From NCBI GenBank assembly GCA_017613595.1, contig JAGADM010000108.1, forward strand, positions 1-16,014: 16,014 nt of DNA, in the 5' to 3' direction. Positions 14,080 to 16,014 of this stretch are shown here, piece after piece (the first letter of the stretch is position 1; each line of letters opens with the position of its first letter). Under the pieces are notes generated by a model. It was not told the DNA's origin. It saw only the letters and a list, made by a program, of their open reading frames with translations, and did no database searches. The position numbers and the translations under genes are program-made. The stretch comes from Lachnospiraceae bacterium (GTDB lineage: Bacteria > Bacillota_A > Clostridia > Lachnospirales > Lachnospiraceae).

Positions 14080-14480
14080 CGTCGCTGATCCGGGAACGTT
14101 TCGGGTATGAGAATACCGACGCGAAGCAGTATTCGCCGTTAGCGCTCGCATTTGTCGGAGACGCGGTATATTCGCTGCTGGTTCGCACAAAGATTCTCTG
14201 CGAATGCGAACGGACCGTAAATCATCTGCATAAACATGCAGCCGACGAGGTGAAGGCGGAGGCGCAGAAGGAACTGATGACGCGCATTCTGCCGCTTCTC
14301 ACCGAAGAGGAGGCGACTGTCTTTAAGCGCGGCCGCAACGCCAATTCGCATTCGGTTGCAAAGCATGCGTCGGTGACCGATTACCGCATTGCGACCGGAT
14401 TTGAGGCGCTTTTAGGGTTTCTCTACCTGAACGGGCGCACGGACCGGATCATGGAATTGGTGTTCGGACAGGAAGGATAA
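14064..14480 (+). CDS. mrnC: Mini-ribonuclease III
   Basis: The protein has 138 residues, the size of the RNase III catalytic domain without the double-stranded-RNA-binding domain. It contains the metal-binding residues D33 in AFVGDAVYSLLVR and E114 in GFEALLGFLYL. In Bacillus subtilis the family matures 23S rRNA, acting on the ribosome-bound precursor with L3 help. It starts inside the end of cysS with a GAGAGGG site about 7 nt upstream, indicating translational coupling. rlmB follows after 4 nt. Confidence 0.95.
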   Translation: MGEDLTSLIRERFGYENTDAKQYSPLALAFVGDAVYSLLVRTKILCECERTVNHLHKHAADEVKAEAQKELMTRILPLLTEEEATVFKRGRNANSHSVAKHASVTDYRIATGFEALLGFLYLNGRTDRIMELVFGQEG

Positions 14481-14484
14481 AAAC

Positions 14485-15240
14485 ATGGATGAACAAAGAT
14501 ACAGTGAGACTATGATAGAGGGCCGCAACGCCGTACTGGAGGCGTACCGCGCCGGCAAGACGGTCGACAAACTCTACGTGCTGAAGGACTGCAAGGACGG
14601 TCCGGTCCGCTCGATCCTTCGGGAAGCGGACAAGTCCGGCACGATCGTCAACTTTGTCGACAAGGAACGGCTTGACCATATGAGCACGACCGGCAAGCAC
14701 CAGGGCGTGATCGCGCAGACCGCGGCCTACGATTATGCCGACGTGGACGATATTCTGAAGATTGCCGAACAGAAGGGCGAACCGCCGTTTCTGATCCTGC
14801 TTGACGGGATTGAAGACCCGCATAATCTCGGCGCGATGATCCGTACCGCGAACCTGGTCGGAGCGCACGGCGTGATTATTCCGAAGCACCGTGCCGTAGG
14901 GCTTACCGCGACGGTTGCGAAGACTTCGGCTGGCGCGCTCAACTATACGCCGGTAGCGAAGGTAACGAACCTTACGCAGACGATGGAAGACCTCAAGAAG
15001 AAAGGTATCTGGTTCGTATGCGCAGATATGAGCGGCGACGTTATGTACCGTACGAATCTGACCGGCCCGATCGGTCTCGTGATCGGTAATGAGGGAAGCG
15101 GCGTAAGCCGTCTTGTGAAGGAACATTGCGACTATACCGCGTCCATCCCGATGAAGGGCGATATTGATTCGCTGAACGCATCGGTTGCGATGGGCGTGCT
15201 GGCATACGAAATCCTGCGCCAGAGAATGGGTGGAAAATGA
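14485..15240 (+). CDS. rlmB: 23S rRNA (guanosine 2251) 2'-O-methyltransferase, RlmB/TrmH family
   Basis: The 251-residue SPOUT methyltransferase has an N-terminal L30-like substrate-binding region (start through about 85) and three conserved knot motifs. These are DPHNLGAMIRTA with N114 and R120, IGNEGSG with N202 and E203, and SLNAS with N231. By family it methylates the ribose of G2251 in the peptidyl-transferase region, using S-adenosylmethionine. A target of tRNA or of another rRNA site cannot be excluded. The ribosome site GGAAGGA lies 7 nt before ATG. It overlaps sigH by 4 nt (ATGA), suggesting coupled translation. Confidence 0.93.
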   Translation: MDEQRYSETMIEGRNAVLEAYRAGKTVDKLYVLKDCKDGPVRSILREADKSGTIVNFVDKERLDHMSTTGKHQGVIAQTAAYDYADVDDILKIAEQKGEPPFLILLDGIEDPHNLGAMIRTANLVGAHGVIIPKHRAVGLTATVAKTSAGALNYTPVAKVTNLTQTMEDLKKKGIWFVCADMSGDVMYRTNLTGPIGLVIGNEGSGVSRLVKEHCDYTASIPMKGDIDSLNASVAMGVLAYEILRQRMGGK

Positions 15241-15851
15241 GTCCGGATTACAGCATTTACAGCGATGAGGAGCTCTGCGGGCTCGCGAAGACCGATAAGG
15301 ACGCGGAAGAATATCTGCTTGTGAAGAACAAGGAGATGGTGCGCCTTGAGGCACGCAACCTGTACCTTTCCTGGGGCGAATGGGACGACCTGCTGCAGGA
15401 GGGCATGATCGGCCTTCTGCAGGCAATCCGCGGGTATTCCGCGGAAAATGGGGCGAGCTTTGCCACATTTGCCGCGCTCTGCGTACGCGGAAAGATGCTG
15501 AATGCCGTCACCGCGGCCAACCGCCGCAAGCACGGTGCGATGGAAGACTATGTTCCGCTTGATTCGCCTGCGTTTCAGAGTGAGGACGGCACCGGCCTTT
15601 ACGGAGTGGGACGGTACGATAACCCGGAGAACCAGGTGATCTCGAGGGAGGACGCAGGAACGCTCCGGAAACGCATCCTCGATTCGCTGAGTAAGGGCGA
15701 GAATGCCGTGTTTACGGAGTATCTGCAGGGACTTGATTACCGCGAGATTGCGGCCAAGCTCGGCAAGAGTCCGAAGTCTGTCGACAACACTTTGCAGCGC
15801 ATCCGAAGAAAAGTCCGCGAGCTTCTCGCGAACGGTTCGGGACAGGCGTGA
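15237..15851 (+). CDS. sigH: RNA polymerase sigma-70 factor, SigH (Spo0H)-like
   Basis: The protein has 204 residues, slightly shorter than B. subtilis SigH (about 218). Region 2 contains DDLLQEGMIGLLQAIRGY (50-67), matching the core-polymerase-binding helix, then the FATFAALC and NRRKHG blocks. Region 4 (about 165-197) carries YREIAAKLGKSPKSVDN, the promoter -35 helix-turn-helix. SigH directs post-exponential, competence or early sporulation genes in Firmicutes. The regulon here is unknown. Its position after rlmB is the standard one. Translation starts at ATGA within the rlmB stop, with GGGTGG just 3 nt upstream, a short spacing that supports coupling. No clear terminator was seen after its stop. 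Confidence 0.9.
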   Translation: MSPDYSIYSDEELCGLAKTDKDAEEYLLVKNKEMVRLEARNLYLSWGEWDDLLQEGMIGLLQAIRGYSAENGASFATFAALCVRGKMLNAVTAANRRKHGAMEDYVPLDSPAFQSEDGTGLYGVGRYDNPENQVISREDAGTLRKRILDSLSKGENAVFTEYLQGLDYREIAAKLGKSPKSVDNTLQRIRRKVRELLANGSGQA

Positions 15852-15916
15852 GAAAGGGGCATTTTTCTTAGCTTTTCCGCCTCTTTTAAAGCTTTCAAAA
15901 AACTCGAAAAAACTGC

Positions 15917-15945
15917 TTGCAAAACAAAGAGGTGTGTGGTATTAT
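15917..15945 (+). promoter_or_regulatory. Promoter of tRNA-Thr
   Basis: TTGCAA (15917-15922), a 17-nt spacer and TATTAT (15940-15945), preceded by TGG, form an extended -10. It lies 13 nt before the tRNA 5' end, typical of a tRNA promoter. Confidence 0.75.
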
Positions 15946-15958
15946 AGCATTCGTGATT

Positions 15959-16014
15959 GCTGATGTGGCTCAGGGGTAGAGCGTTTCCTTGGTAAGGAAG
16001 AGGTCGCGGGTTCA
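15959..16014 (+). tRNA. tRNA-Thr (anticodon GGT), 3' end beyond window
   Basis: The acceptor strand GCTGATG, D-arm GGCTCAGGGGTAGAGC, and anticodon stem-loop TTTCC-TTGGTAA-GGAAG (anticodon GGT) lead into a T-arm starting GCGGGTTCA. The remaining T-arm and acceptor strand lie outside the window. Threonine identity comes from the GGT anticodon. It follows sigH by 107 nt with its own promoter. tRNA genes after sigH are commonly seen in this gene neighbourhood. Confidence 0.93.

Noticed and set aside
15852..15912. Terminator after sigH
   Set aside because: The A/T-rich stretch with T and A runs shows no convincing stem directly before a T-tract.

Overview
The window looks like chromosomal DNA of a Clostridia-class Firmicute, most likely Lachnospiraceae-like. 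The evidence is the gene order cysS–mrnC–rlmB–sigH, strong Shine-Dalgarno sites, sigma-A-type promoters with 17-bp spacers, Thr-Pro linkers in exported proteins and choline-binding-like surface repeats. No IS element, integrase, CRISPR array or phage gene was seen. The genus cannot be fixed from the sequence alone.

Region 1 (1-1440). An elongator tRNA-Met with its own terminator is followed by a minus-strand two-gene operon. The first gene encodes a membrane-anchored barnase-type ribonuclease and the second, 14 nt downstream, a barstar-type inhibitor. A bidirectional terminator closes the operon. This linked RNase/inhibitor pair is one of the two most interesting parts of the window. The catalytic residues are conserved, but the best-known contact pair of the barnase-barstar interface (R59/E76) appears changed on both sides.

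Region 2 (1441-4514). A promoter placed back-to-back with that of the toxin operon drives a monofunctional AroQ-fold chorismate mutase (TTG start), ispF (with an unusual Cys-rich C-terminal tail) and tex. This is metabolic and housekeeping content.

Region 3 (4515-12589). A surface/envelope block reads in one direction: a TP-rich lipoprotein, a membrane-anchored FN3/SH3-like/M15 (VanX-type) peptidase, an 840-residue membrane protein with about 24 choline-binding-like repeats and a C-terminal transglutaminase, an AlgI-type MBOAT acyltransferase, and an AlgJ/AlgX/DHHW SGNH-type partner. Spacing is 15-60 nt throughout, so the genes are probably co-transcribed. A plausible joint role is building and acylating a cell-surface polymer and processing wall peptides or proteins. 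The substrate is not determinable here.

Region 4 (12590-16014). The conserved cysS–mrnC–rlmB–sigH block has overlapping genes (cysS/mrnC by 16 nt, rlmB/sigH by 4 nt). It is followed by a promoter and a tRNA-Thr that is cut by the window edge. Intergenic gaps are all short (largest 166 nt before the chorismate mutase start), so no stretch over 300 bases lacks a gene.
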